The position numbers were made by a program, and so were the translations under genes. The notes beneath the pieces are model-generated. The model searched no databases, was not told where the DNA came from, and saw only the letters and a program-made list of their open reading frames with translations. From Lepidurus packardi (Eukaryota; Arthropoda; Branchiopoda; Notostraca; Triopsidae), in contig JAKZAN010000146.1 of the NCBI GenBank assembly GCA_023053545.1, positions 1-64,000 of the forward strand: a DNA stretch of 64,000 nt, given 5' to 3'. This document shows positions 1-12,054 of the stretch, piece after piece; within the stretch, counting starts at the first letter, position 1; each line of letters opens with the position of its first letter.

Positions 1-3000
1 TTGAGCAAGTACCACTCCACAAACTGCTGGAGCAGGGTGCCTTCGGTGAGGACTGCCTAAGCAGCGGCTGTATGGTTGAAGAAAAAAACCTGTAACAATT
101 AGGCAGCCCATTCCAAGGAGTCGAGTCCTTTCTGATGGAGGCACTTGGCACCTTCTAGCCCACCGAGATTGCAGGTATTCAGCAGATAGTTGGCAGTAAT
201 GTGTAAACCTTTAGATATCTTGGGCGAATCGAGATTGGCATTTCCATCGAGAAGAGACAGGTATGCCAGATTTATTTAGCTTGGGACCAGGCCTCCTTGC
301 AGAAGAGAGTCTACTACTAGTTTTGAGACCGGGTCATGCTGCATGCCTTTTCTTACAAACTATCTAAACTCCAATCTCAGACACTGATCCTGACTCATTA
401 GTTTTTTGGCGCCCAATAACATTATCTAGCCACTCAAAACTGTAGACGACGCAATTTAGATTATTGTTGCCCACATTGTCTGGACCTGAGAACTCTCAGA
501 CTTATCCATGAGTCGCAGTAGGTGTCGAATGCATACTTCCATGTTTTGTGTATCCTTAATCAAACTCGATCTTTCGAAAATCTCTGCTAGCAAATGCTCT
601 AAGGGCATCGTGAGGTGGCTTGACTTTTCTGCAGCATAGTTAAAGTAGAGGACGAGCCTGTCAGCGTCGAGCTGTCTGATTAAAGTCATAAATATCTCTA
701 TATTTTGAGAGCTCAGCTTTGTCATGTAGTCTTTGGCTAAGGTTCCGGAGCCCCAGTCGATTTGCGACAAGAGATCGGCGCATTAGTGGTGAAGACTTGC
801 TTTTTCAGCCAAAAAAAGAAGGGAGTCCGTAAAGACTTATGGATGAGGGTATGACTTGGCCAGTTTGATGAGTGCTGTAATATGCTGGCTTTCCACCGAA
901 TCAGATTTCTAGGTTATCTGTTCCAAATAAGACCGCAGAGCTTAGACATGGATATGCTTCTTGAAGGTGGACAACTGATCTTCGGAAAGCAAAGATAAAC
1001 TATGTTTATAGAATTGGGGCAAGTTGAACACTTTTTACATAGCCTTGGATTGAATGGGACCTGACTCCTCTAAGACGAGGAGTTTCAGGACTTTCTCTAG
1101 AATACTTTGGGGAAGCTCCAAATTCAAATCGAAGAGTTTCATGAGGAGAGTGTAGTAGTAGTCGAGCCCAATATGACCTTGACTGTTTTTTGCCAGACTT
1201 TTATGAATCTAGAGTGCTTTGTTCCAATCCCGCCCGGCAAGTGATTGCTTGAGCTCGCTAACTACGGTTAGGTGATCGAAGTTGGCGGTACTGGTGCTGA
1301 TTCCTTCATAATAGTGATAGTCTTTGTTTCCTAAGGAGACAGAGTATTTCTGGAACTCAGAAAGATGGTTGATGTTTATCTTGGTGATAAAATGATTGTC
1401 CTTGATTCTAAAGTACTTCGAATACTTTTAAACAGCTGGTAACTCTTTTTCGCCACTCTCAGCTGCTTGAGGTGCCACAGCCTCTCCAAAAACCTCAGGC
1501 ACAATTTCAATGAATGGAAGGTTCTAGATTTCTGACTCTTCCCCAGTCACGGGGAACACAGTATGCGAAATCTAGACAATCAAATAACGTGTAACTAAGC
1601 CATTCAGCACAATGCCCAGACAGTTAAGGCCAGACTTTATGGGATCAGAGAAGAGCCGCTTCATTTCCTTTGAGTATGGGTTTTTGGTGAGCTGCATCCA
1701 GCAATGATCCTGATAGAAGACACTGAAGAATAAGTTTTTGTTTTGGTCATATATGTTGATCCGCATTTTGGTCTTAAGCTAGGACTTCTCAAAGCAAAGA
1801 AGAAACCTATTGACTGTCACTGTTCTCTGAAGGTCTACCAACATGGTCCTGATAAACTTCTCCTTGAGCACCACAAAGTTATGGGGTAGGCGAGGAAAGT
1901 CGTAGATAGGCCTATTCTAGTTGGAAGAGGATTTCTCGATTTGTTCCAAGTAGTAATCAGAGTAGAAATGTTATTCACAGATCAGATGGGGGATCTTGGC
2001 CTTCTTCGCCTCAGCATAGAGGCTGTGCTCTTTTCTCAAACTTCCTACACGGTCGAGGATCGAGTTTACTATCCCTTTGTACATATCGACTGATAATACT
2101 GCATTTTTTATGACTAGATCAAGATTCTTGATGTCAGGAACTACGAAGTGAACCGCGTTTTCTAGCAGGGTTGCTAAGTAATCTCTAATATGAGGTTTGG
2201 CTTGGATCAGACGGCCCAGGACTCTTTAATTGATATAGTAGTTTGCCTTATTAGGAAGGGCAACACACAGCATGACATCAACCATCTTTTTGGCTTAGTC
2301 ATCAGTCATCTGAGCTAGATCATAGTGATCTATACTCTCCAAAATGGAGGAAGGTTGCTTTTTTGGAGGAACTGCACAGAATTCCTGAATAAGTGAAGAC
2401 AAGGACTGGGTCGGACTGATAGTTTCCTCGACGAGCCACTTTTTGGATAGGACTCTGTAAGGCCTAGCGATTTTGATTGTGTAAGGGTGGAGACTTGAAA
2501 GTTTAGCTTCTATTTTGATAGTGCCCTACTTTGTATATTCGAAATGTACCTGCGATAAGTCGACGGAGATTCCATTTTGTCTGATTTATATTTGTTTAGA
2601 AAGCTCAGAAATATTTCGTTGAGGAGCTGCCTGAGCAGGCTGGTCGAACACGTGGGCAGCTGGGGAGGTGACTCCCACGAAGCCGATCTCGAAAGGGAGA
2701 TTCTGGTTGGCTTTAGAAGGCTCGTATATTGGGAGGATAAAGAGATATTTTTTGGGAGATTGGCTGGGGATTTTAATGGCAACGCGATGTGATTCCGCTG
2801 GGAACTTGAATCTAAAGGAAACCTCAGGTTTGGTTTCCAGAGAGTTTCCTAGCCACACAAGGCCCTCCCTGACTTCCTTCACATTTTTATTCCTGCCGAT
2901 CCTGTCGATGACTACCGTTGACACTCTCAGCGGCTTGTCGTGCAGATGTTGGAACACCAGTTTATACGGGTAGTTGGCGAGAAACGCTTTTGTGCTGGTT

Positions 3001-5309
3001 GGGTACAGAATAGAGCAGATTGGATAGTTCATGTTGCAGCCTGGAGGCCCTTGGCTTACCAACAAAGGGATGTACTCTTCATTTTAGGGTTTTTCGGACA
3101 GGATTTCTGCCTCAATGTTCTGGGTTCCTTCGGCAAAGAGGATCTGCTAGATTTCGAGACAAAGTTTCTTCTGGGTAGCCAGCTGTGTAAGATTAATTTT
3201 ACTCAGAGGATCAGGTCTAATCGATGAAACCTACGAAGAAACCGGTTCGATCTCTGCAACGGATATTGATTGCAAGGACTGGTAAATTTTCTTGGGATCT
3301 ATCGTAATTGTCGTTTGAAAAAGCTTGTTGCTGGAGTCCAGAGTCCGAAGCACGAAATTGTTGGATTCCTTTGTACTCTCGGCATAAAGATCTACGAGTC
3401 CATTAGGCAGCGAATAGGTAGTCTGATCGATAAACCACCAGGGCACCCAGGAACTGGTTCTCGAGCCAAAGAAGTAGTCCAGGTAAGCTACTGATTCTCT
3501 TTCCAGCTCTGAAAGCTGTTCCAGGTATTCAAATCTCGTGAGGCTGATGAATCCCTTCTCCTCGATAAAGTACATTCTTTTGATTTCTTCGGGGTGAGGA
3601 GCTACAAGCAGGACCTTGATTTATTTAGAAGTTCCAATGCACACAATGAGAGGCGCAATAGAGTTCTTGCTGTTCTCGACTAGCGACACAAGGGGACGAG
3701 TAATGCCTTCCGAAGTTTACTGTATTCTTACCTAATCAGTCCCTTCTTCTTCGAACACAACATTATCAAAGGTTTTGGGGGATTCACACATTTCACAGAA
3801 CTCAGCTTCAGCCTCATTATGGAAAGAACATGTCTAACAAGGCCAGGGAACTTTCTTGACCTTAGACTTCTTGGTGGCATTGCTTCGTTTTGTCACGATG
3901 TAGGCTACGGCTTCGTATATGTCTTTATTTTTTGTCACTATTAGTGCTTCTTAGGATTCCTCTGCACTAAATCTGAAGTCCTGAATGAGACTCGCGAGCA
4001 GCTTAGAATTGGGTTGGATTGCTACTTGATTTTATTCTGTGCATTGGGCTCTGGAGTGATTTGGGTCATCTAAACAGTTTGCGAGCAGCTTGTAGATGCT
4101 GGGCCCTTCTGCTGCTTCGAGTAGGCCTGAGATAGCCGCCTACCTGACATTCTTAAGCATCCCGCTCTTATGATGAGGAGTGTTGAGATCTATGGTAGCA
4201 ACCTTGAAGACGGATAGTTCGCAATTGTACAAATGCAAAACAGAACCAGACATCAAACCAAAATAACGTTCACTATGGCATACAAAATATCCTTCGGGAG
4301 GCACCAGGGTAGTAGGTAAATAATTTGTAAAATCGGAAACGCTAGTAATCTCTTCAGTGTGAGCCTGAGCGAAGAAGGAGTGTTAGTTTGGCCGGCGCCA
4401 TTCAGCTACCCTGTTATACCCGCAAGCCAGGATAGGTTGGATTGTTTCCCCTATCAGATGCAGATAGGGTCTTAAGCGTTCAAGTAGAGCCAGTAGCAGA
4501 TGATAGGGGCTTTCTTCTCTTTAGTCCTGACTAAGAATGATCTGGTATTTGAGAAACTCGAACCAATCCCGGAGAGTGTGGGACAAAGTTACCTGGCCCA
4601 CGGGAGACTACCCGGTGACTTCCTACTGTTGAGTACTCCTTAGGAGTCTGTTAAGCTATTAGAACTGCGAAGCATTGATTGTAAGTTCTACTTTGCTACT
4701 GCCAGTCTATGGTACAGCAGAGTGCCAATCGAAGTCGAATCTCTCAGTTAAACTGTTCCTAGTGATTACTTTCATAGCTACTTAGTTGTAAAACAGAATC
4801 TGGTTTTCATTCAGAGACACCATTCTTAGCTACCCGCTACTCTTGCTGAGTTGATCGATATCACTAGAAGCTATCCGAGGGCTCCTGGGAAGACTGGGGA
4901 GCACAGCAGTATTGAAGGGATTGTTCGGACTTATAATTCCCTGGGGGTCGTTGGCGAACGGATTGAAAATAGCTGCGTTTCCCTTTCCCTTGATGGACAG
5001 ACAGGGATAGTAGGTAACATTATTCTGTAAGTCGATCTTGTGGTTTCGGGTCGGCACCGACTTGTTCACCCAAGCCGTAAGCACCTTCTCTTCCATGTCC
5101 AGTTTCAGCGAAACGGTACGGTGCGTGGACGCTGAAAACTCCAAAACCTGCTGTTCATTAGTATCTTTGCGAATCACTCCAAAGCTGAGCCCGTACAGAG
5201 AATTAGGGCAGTAAAACTACCAAAAATGCACTCCTCTGCAGTACCCCACAGTCGAAATCATTGTGCATGGTTTGTCCTGCGCGACGACTACGCGGCCGGA
5301 AGGGCTCAT
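1..5309 (-). CDS. Giant SPRY and RanBP2-type zinc finger protein, 3' end outside window
   Basis: With TAA/TAG as Glu, one unbroken frame runs from the ATG at 5309 to the left edge (1769 codons seen, no TGA met). The first ~150 residues look like a SPRY/B30.2 domain (GVHFWEFYC, then YGLSFGV). A complete RanBP2-type zinc finger starts near residue 489 (WPCETCSFHNEAEAEFCEMC); one of its residues is a TAG-coded Glu. RanBP2 fingers bind ubiquitin or RNA in other proteins, and SPRY domains bind proteins, so a ubiquitin-pathway role is possible but only inferred. The remaining ~1250 residues seem mixed alpha/beta, then helical, and I do not recognise them. No intron is needed in the part seen. The start is the first in-frame ATG before the SPRY block; an upstream exon cannot be excluded. 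Confidence 0.8.
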
Positions 5310-5858
5310 ATGCAAAGGAACCGATGAATCCAGGGGGACAAGAGTGGGTATTATATGAGACTTATGATGGAGTTATGACGAAGGAGGCACGAGGTGTGGG
5401 AGGGGTATTTTGTATGTTGAGGCCGGATTAGGGAGGGGACATGCGAATAGTTGGTCATTATGGAGGTAGTAGAGGAGGGCGTTAGGAGGGTCTATATGGA
5501 AGCCTGCATGGTCTGGAGGGAGATGATTCTAGAGAGGGAGAGGGCCCTGAGACATGGCGGTGGATATATGGTGATAGAGGTGGGAATATAAAATAGTGAT
5601 ATTACGAACAAGTATTCGGAAATGTGTAAATCGGAAGGGTGCACTGTTATATAAGTATTATAGACCCAGGGAGGGCCCCACGAAACATGCATCGTATTTT
5701 AATATGGCAACGTCTAATCATCTCTGATCGTCACTCCTTTTAAAAGACCAAACTTATATTCTTTTATCCCTCCTCACAAGACTCTAAACTTCCACCGTCT
5801 CTCCGAGCAACCCACTTTTGTCCATGATTAGCCGCGTTCTTATAGTTTGGCTCTTCAG
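5310..5858. other. Spacer and probable promoter region of the SPRY gene
   Basis: No gene is supported here. The + strand between about 5340 and 5540 is rich in G and A (runs such as gaggaggg), so the template side of the neighbouring minus-strand gene is pyrimidine rich, as is common in leader and promoter regions in this window. No clear TATA element, terminator or RNA gene was seen. Confidence 0.4.
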
Positions 5859-6254
5859 TCACTCTTGGATGGCTCTGGATTTGTTGGGCCATGATCTTAT
5901 TTCAGAAACAAGCCTCACAGAGGATCCCGAAGTACTGGGGGTTGCGGCTTCACAGTATTTGTGCAGATCCAAGGGAAAAGAGGCACCACTCAGGATATGA
6001 TGATGTTGTTCTGAGGTCAAATTCCATGATTTCGGATGATAAAAGTTGATTCTTAAGATACGGAGCATCAGAGAGCGAGTATAAAGAATAGGTGTGCAAT
6101 GGAGTATGACTCTGCAAAACAAATACCTCTGCTCTTGAACTGAAGTGAGCAACAGGAGCCTGGGATCGGCTTAGTACTTAGGAGAGATACTAGACTTAGG
6201 AATTCGCCGCAGAACTTGGTTCATGCACTTGACTTCCGAAGAACTATGACTCAT
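5859..6254 (-). CDS. Possible small hypothetical protein (131 aa)
   Basis: An ATG at 6254 opens a 132-codon frame ending in TGA at 5859-5861, with one TAA read as Glu. The product is Ser/Arg/Leu rich and has no motif I recognise. A CQHC-like stretch lies just upstream in the same frame, so a further 5' exon is possible. Because only TGA stops translation in this code, frames of this length also arise by chance, and another frame on the + strand (about 5824-6000) overlaps it. I regard this as weak. Confidence 0.25.
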
Positions 6255-6455
6255 ACTATTGGTATCTAACCAACAATGCTGACATTTACTATTTATTGAC
6301 TCCACCCAGATCGCTATGACTCAGTGGTTAATAATTCCTGACCTCTGGCTCGCCTAGGCCCACTATCTTAACATAGCTGGCACCATTCAGCAGAACACAT
6401 ACATGATTAAGCAACTTCAAAGTGTGATAAAATTAGGTAGATGTCAAATTATCCT

Positions 6456-7123
6456 TCAACCAATGCGCACTCCTGGGCCCTGGAATACTTCGAACATCTT
6501 CTTGTTGCTATTGGTGCTTGGTCCCGTCGCTGGCCTGGCATTATTAGCTTGCAGGTTGCCATAGGTAGGTCCAAAGTCCTGCGGGATATCAGGGTCTTGC
6601 TAATTCTGAGTGCGGGAAGGAATGGCTCCTGCAGAGTCTGGGTTGTTTGCGAAAAACTGGCGGTAGGCAGGGTTTTTATCATATGCGATGCCTTTGAATT
6701 CGCGGTAGATGTAGAAACAGATGATGGACACGGCGACGTAGAAAACGAAGTAGATGAGATTGAACACGGTCCTGGCTGAGTCCATTTCGCCCGGGAACAG
6801 GTTGGTGCCTTTTTGGACTCTGCGGACGGGTATAAGTATGAAGGGAGGGGGCGTTACGGGGTGAGGACGGTGACGAGGGCCTTGATGTACATGACGATGC
6901 AGAAGAAGAGGTAGAGCATGAGGATGCTGTACTGGAGACTGTGCCAGCTGCAGAAGAGGAGGAGCATGAAGATGATGGAGAAGATGCCGTTGGTGAAGTC
7001 TCCGATGATGAAGGACGTGATGGCGACGAAGAGTTGGAGGAAGCAGATGACTTTGAGGGCGATAATATATTTGGCGCACTTCTCGTTGGGAGGAGGGACG
7101 GCCTCTCCGAAACAGTTTCCCAT
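6456..7123 (-). CDS. Small multi-pass membrane protein, N-myristoylation-like start (209 aa)
   Basis: Two exons, intron 6820-6857 (38 nt, GT-AG). The product starts MGNCFGEA, matching an N-myristoylation plus palmitoylation signal (Gly2, Cys4). Long hydrophobic stretches follow: two or three between residues ~20 and 85 and one near 105-125 (IYFVFYVAVSIICFYIY), after the splice. The hydrophilic tail (~80 residues) is Asn/Pro/Gln rich and ends at TGA 6456-6458. The exon junction restores the frame exactly (phase 2). The arrangement suggests a tetraspan-type protein of endomembranes or plasma membrane. I cannot assign it to SCAMP, tetraspanin or another named family. Confidence 0.75.
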
Positions 7124-7601
7124 GTGTTTGCTGGTTGGATTATAGAATAATTTATGAGTTTTAAATCTCTATCAAAGACCATACCGAATTCTTCACTCTA
7201 AATCTGTTCTATCACTCCCACATTCAGATTAGTGCTGTTTCCTACAACCAAACTATCCTACCATCTTTATTCCTATCCACTCACCTCTATCGCTCTGCAT
7301 TGACCCCAACTTATTCCCCATTCTTTCCAACCTCGAAATGCCATCGCAAAATTCAGTCATAGCACCTGATTCCACAGTTGCCAGCCATAGACTCCTTAGG
7401 CCCTGGTTCAAATGCCTGGGAGCAGAGTCATTGGACAGAGTTTTATCACGATGGTATGCAATGATAGACATTTATAAATTGTGATTGATAATCCGGCATC
7501 ATGCCCTTGACAGACTGGACGCATTTTAAACTCCCTCCAACCTCACTTTCCCTTAATTCAATTAAATATCTCCCATCCAAATATATAAGTCACATATCCA
7601 T
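7124..7601. other. Intergenic region between divergent genes
   Basis: Separates the minus-strand tetraspan gene from the plus-strand esterase-like gene. No coding frame with recognisable content was found. It must contain both promoters; the only candidate element I see is the TATA-like box listed separately. Confidence 0.5.
7582..7589 (+). promoter_or_regulatory. TATA-like element upstream of the esterase-like gene
   Basis: TATATAAG lies 13-20 nt before the ATG at 7602, in an AT-rich leader. In a compact ciliate genome it could be a TATA box with a very short 5' leader, or simply AT-rich leader sequence. The transcription start is unknown. Confidence 0.3.
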
Positions 7602-8777
7602 ATGACTGCCACTCGCCTTGCCCTTATGGCCTTCCTGGTCGTGCTCGCCACCTCTGGCTCTCTCTTCACCAAATACCTCCTCCCCAGAACTTCCCCTGGG
7701 CTGTGTCTCGACGGCACACCCGCCGCACATTACGTCGCACCTGGTGACGGAGTCAATAAAACTAAGTTGCTTCTCTACTTCGAAGGAGGACTCGCCTGCG
7801 CTGGCGCTGACCTCTCCCAATCCCTCGAGAACTGCTATCAAAAGAGTCAGACAGACGAAGGCAGCTCCACAGGACTCGAACCTGAGTTCGATGGTGTTCG
7901 TGCCGGTATCATGAGCGGAGACTCTAGAATCAACCCCACCTTCTACGACTGGACTCGCGTTATCTTTGAGTATTGTGATGGTTCTCTCTACCAGGGCTAC
8001 AGAAACCTGCCCGTCTCTTACAAAGGTGTTAACCTTTATTTCCGTGGCCACAACATTACAGAAGAGCGTCTTTTGGCTCTGAATCTGAGTGCGGCTACTG
8101 AAGTCGTGTTGACAGGCAGCGAAGACGGTGCTATTGCAGCCATGCAGTGGGCAAACCATGTCAAGACGATGACCAAGGCTACCCTCCGAGTCATTGCTGA
8201 TTCAGGTATTCTCTTGGACATCCCCAATCCTACCACAAAGGTCAATGTCTACCGTCAGAACTACATCAACCTGCTGAAGTTGGCAAATGAGATCAACCCC
8301 CCTGCAGCTGAGTGTGTCGCTAAGTTCCCCACTGAGAAGTGGAGATGCTTCTTCATGGAGAACCTCTACTCCTCTCTGACAGTCCCACTCTACGTGGTTG
8401 ATACTTTGTACGATGAAGAGAGTTTCAGCTACAGCCTGGGAGTCGACTGCGTGGATTCGTTCGGATCCTTGGCAAGTTGTAATGCTACCGAAATAGCCGC
8501 TATTGAGGGTTATAAGACTGGAGTCTTTAACTTGCTCGGCAACATCGCACAGGGAGCCAACGGAGCCTGGGCACCAGCTTGTGTAAACTTCGAGGTCATC
8601 GGCAGAAAAACTTGGTATGATGGAAACTACAGAGTCCCCGCAGGCTCGGTGTACACATGCAATTACTCGGTGGGGAGATGGATGTCAGGTATTGCGGAAA
8701 GTCACAAGCACGTGGACACTGTGAGCTGGCCATTGAACGCAGCTTGCTCAGGAAAACACATGTTGTTGGAGATCTGA
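7602..8777 (+). CDS. Pectin acetylesterase/Notum family protein lacking the catalytic Ser (391 aa)
   Basis: Single exon with a hydrophobic signal peptide at residues ~4-22, so probably secreted or lysosomal. The family layout is visible: an N-terminal Cys-containing block (FEGGLACAG in place of GGGWC), the nucleophile-elbow region, ADSG..LD with the usual acidic residue, and a C-terminal His block (SHKHVD). Family members remove acyl groups from polysaccharides or, as Notum, from Wnt. Here the elbow reads TGSEDGA where the family has (S/T)G(C/S)SAGG: Glu174 sits at the nucleophile position. It is therefore probably inactive as a serine esterase or uses other chemistry. Unlike its neighbours it contains no TAA or TAG codon. 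The start is the first ATG, directly before the signal peptide. Confidence 0.8.
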   Translation: MTATRLALMAFLVVLATSGSLFTKYLLPRTSPGLCLDGTPAAHYVAPGDGVNKTKLLLYFEGGLACAGADLSQSLENCYQKSQTDEGSSTGLEPEFDGVRAGIMSGDSRINPTFYDWTRVIFEYCDGSLYQGYRNLPVSYKGVNLYFRGHNITEERLLALNLSAATEVVLTGSEDGAIAAMQWANHVKTMTKATLRVIADSGILLDIPNPTTKVNVYRQNYINLLKLANEINPPAAECVAKFPTEKWRCFFMENLYSSLTVPLYVVDTLYDEESFSYSLGVDCVDSFGSLASCNATEIAAIEGYKTGVFNLLGNIAQGANGAWAPACVNFEVIGRKTWYDGNYRVPAGSVYTCNYSVGRWMSGIAESHKHVDTVSWPLNAACSGKHMLLEI

Positions 8778-8907
8778 AGGCTGATTTATGGATGTTGTAA
8801 TGCTGTAGTAGCTGAGATATGTTCAGAGAGTATAATTCTTCTTTTTTCCGTAGTTGATAAGACGTAGAACGCCAGCGAACAAACAAAAACTCTAAAGATA
8901 CCAATAC

Positions 8908-9897
8908 ATGTTTCGGTCCATACCCATGGCTAACAAGCTCTGCTTCGATAAATAACTCAAACGCTCCTGGGACATCCACGAACACAAGCTACGCTCCCTC
9001 AAGTGCTCCCTCGACCTCAAGAAACCCCAGTAGTTTGGTTTCCTCAACTCCAGGCCCAAGAAAGAAGTCCTCAAATAGCTCCGCAACATCGAAATCGGCC
9101 GCGAAAACAGAGTTCTACTTGACAAGATGGGTAGCATCGCCACCGAAGGTATATCCTGCCTCACATCCCCTTTACCCTGCAGGCGATCTCACCAAATATT
9201 TCAGAAAACAGGATCGGACAGCCCCTTTTCTGCACCACACACTGAACGAACCATTCCGGAAGCGAGAACTAATCAAGATCGTGGAGGAGAACCAAGCCAT
9301 GCTCAGTCGCATCCAGCAGAAAAGGAGCTGCTACAATATCCGGAAACTTGAAAAGTAGCGGCAGGGGGTCGAACAGAACATCAATCTGATCTCAGCATAC
9401 CCATACAAAACCCTCAAGCGCAACAAGACTCAAGTGAATGTAAGACTCCTATGATGACTATGGCTTAGTTTTGGATGACTGACCAGCCGCCGAAGAGCCC
9501 TTCTTCTTCGAAGGACTCAAGACATGAGCCGAAAGAGGTAGTGCAGGCGACTTTGAACCTGGACTCGAAGAAGACGAGGAGGATCGGGAAGTCGTACTAC
9601 TTAATTAGTTCTGAGACGCGCGGGAAGAAGTTTGTGATCAAGATTGAAAATCTGGAGATCTAAGAAGAAAAATACTCTCTGGAGATGGACGTGAAGCAAG
9701 CCAGACACTTCGTCCGCAACTACTTCAACAACTAGGTCGAGAGTCTCCTCGATTGTCTGTGCATCGACGAAATCGAAAAGCGCTGTTATCTCCGATACGC
9801 CATCAAACAGGGTCCCGGCCACAAATTCCAGAAAATCGGCGAGGCAGAGGGCGAAAAGGACGAGAATCGCACCACCACGGGAGAGCAGGAGGCGTGA
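8908..9897 (+). CDS. CFAP97/hemingway-type domain protein (308 aa)
   Basis: Three exons with introns 9149-9182 (34 nt) and 9440-9468 (29 nt); both junctions keep the frame. The N-terminal ~150 residues are rich in Lys/Arg/Glu and carry the IERENR..LL and VEENQAMLSRI blocks typical of the CFAP97 (KIAA1430/hemingway) domain, found in proteins of motile cilia and flagella. The C-terminal half is acidic/basic with a FVIKIENLEI block and is not recognised. A ciliary role fits a ciliate but is inferred. The ATG at 8908 is the first; an alternative ATG lies 6 codons in. Confidence 0.7.
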
Positions 9898-10082
9898 GGA
9901 CTGGCTGATGATATGTGTGAAGCACTTGGTGTCGAGAACTGGGTGATGGTTTTCTTCCACTAATAGAATATTTATTTTTCGATCGCTGCAACGAAGTATT
10001 GGGCGAGTGCAGTCAATAGCCTGTCCCCACTTCTTGAATAATAATCAAAGTTTTATTAAACTATATTCAACACCACTAAACT

Positions 10083-10638
10083 ATGGTAACAATCCCCCAT
10101 TCACCCCTCTCTTCATCACCCACTCACGTAGGCTACCCAAGGCAAAAAAGGCAAACAGCAGGAAGACCCTCTCAACGCTGAACAGGGCGAAACTGAAAAG
10201 GCTGCCGACAAAGCCCTCATCGCCAACCTCGGTCCCCAGAATGTCCCCGCCGGTGAACAGGTCTTCGCCGTGTGCCACATTCTCGCTACCTTCAACGATA
10301 CTTTCATCCATGTGACCGATCTCACCGGCAGGGAAACTCTCGTCAGAGTCACCGGTGGCATGAAAGTCAAGTCCGACAGAGAATAGTCCTCACCCTATGC
10401 TGCTATGTTGGCTGCTATGGACGTCGTCAACAGACTCAAGCAACTCAAAGTTACCGCCCTTCATATCAAACTCAGAGGCAAAGGAGGCCACGATTCAAAA
10501 ACTCTTGGTCCTGGCGCCCAAGCAGCCTTGAGAGTGTTGGCCAGGTACGGCATGAAGATCGGACGTATCGAGGACGTGACACCCACCCCCACAGATAGTA
10601 CCAGAAGAAAGGCTGGCCGCAAAGGAAGAAGACTCTGA
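10083..10638 (+). CDS. RPS14: 40S ribosomal protein S14 (uS11)
   Basis: Clear uS11 family member: [57 protein letters not shown] and the basic end GRKGRRL. It belongs to the small-subunit platform. The first exon is only the ATG (10083-10085), followed by an intron 10086-10131 (46 nt); the rest (168 codons) is one exon ending TGA at 10636. A TAG falls in the DRE-E-SSPYA block where other eukaryotes have Glu, which supports the code. The extra ~20 acidic residues at the N terminus vary between species. Confidence 0.95.
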
Positions 10639-10996
10639 GAGTGTTCAGACCGTATATTTAAACAGAAACCTATTCGCTTTCTTCAGTGGCTCAAATTGGC
10701 AGATTTGTAGTTAGTCAGAATTGAATACATCGTCAGTGATTTGCACAGACAATCAGCTGTACCGCCTGTACTAGACTTTACAGATTTGCTGGTCTATGAA
10801 CCATGCATATGCATTCAGGAATTTCAATTCGCAGGGAAACATAATATTGGTCATTGGGCAAGCGATATTGGGATAGAGGGGTTGTCGCGATGTAGAATCA
10901 GTCCAGAGAATGCAGTTTCCAGAGAGGTCTGAGACCTGTATGATGTAAATCGGGCGACAACTTGCGAGCCATACACGCATTATTCTAATCTTGCGT
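10639..10996. other. Intergenic spacer downstream of RPS14
   Basis: Contains the S14 3' region and the promoter of the next gene. No recognisable gene or RNA was found. Short frames on both strands have no family features. Confidence 0.5.
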
Positions 10997-11821
10997 ATGA
11001 CTACAAAGACCACAATTAAAAAAGAGAAAACCAGCAACCCAGTCAACAAGACTGATCTGATCTTCAAGTTCTTCAAAGATCGGCAGATCGGGGATCCGGA
11101 AGTCAAATCAATCTTACTCTCCAGCAGTTCTCCCGCAGACACCCTCTTCGAGAACAAACTTAAAAAGTCAGTATCCTTCCGCCTGAACTCACAGCAGCCA
11201 CTACTATCGCATGCCAAAACTACAATCACTAAGAGCAAAGGTGTAAACACCCCAGTCTGGGACACCCCTCCTGCGCTACAGGTTCCCTCTGAACACAGCA
11301 GGAAAGTGGCAAAAACACTCAAAGAGTAGAAGAATCCTGAACCTAAACTTAGGTTCAAAGGAGTGCACGAAGAGATCGCCAGTATCCAAAGAGAATTCGA
11401 AATGAAGTTCGGGTAGATGAAAGTACGGTCTCAATCGCAGATCGTCCTACCTCAGCACAGCTACTCCAAGTCAATATATACAGTATCTCCAGTTAGCCTA
11501 TAGTAGAATGTAAACCTTAAGGTCTCGCTTCCTCCAGAGCCGCGCTTTGCCTCTTTGAATGAGTATAGGACTAATCAAATATAGCCTGTTGCCCCATTTT
11601 CGCGGAGCAGTACTATAGCATTCCTAAACAAATAACATGTAAAGATTGGAAACAGTGGAAGAAAAGGAATGAGAGGTGCTGTGGAAGGGTGGGATCGCAT
11701 GGAGTTAGTTGTTAAGGAGCAGAAGAAACCAGAGATATGTTTTCCAAGGTCGGATGCGCGACATATGCTTCGATAAAGCATTCTGCGGCTTTCGATCCAG
11801 CAGAGGTTGCGATTCAAGTGA
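10997..11821 (+). CDS. Hypothetical basic protein (274 aa)
   Basis: Single open frame of 275 codons from ATG 10997 to TGA 11819-11821, with several TAA/TAG codons as Glu. The product is rich in Lys, Ser and Thr, probably largely disordered, with a short charged helical stretch (EEIASIQREFEMKFGEMK) near the middle. No signal peptide, membrane segment or known domain was recognised. Its length and regular codon use support a real gene, but the function is unknown. An intron near the start cannot be excluded. Confidence 0.6.
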
Positions 11822-12054
11822 CCTTATTAATTTTGTATCTGATATAGAATTGGGTTTCGATTTTGGGAGGTAGATGCAGGGATCGGATGTTAGTTCTACA
11901 GGAGAAGCCTAGGAAACCAACCGTTAGATGGATAATTTTGTTTATGCAGCCGCGAACATTGTTCGGCTGTCTGTGGGAGTAGTCTTGTGGTTAGTCAGAC
12001 TCAGCAGCAACTACCCGATTATACATTTCTAATTTAACATTTGGGCATCCACTC

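Noticed and set aside
7395-7430. GGTTCAAATGCC resembling a tRNA B box
   Set aside because: No matching A box, acceptor stem or cloverleaf could be formed around it. No tRNA was found in the window.
10771-11358. 195-codon frame on the - strand
   Set aside because: Overlaps the better-supported + strand gene at 10997-11821 and has only non-specific hydrophobic content.
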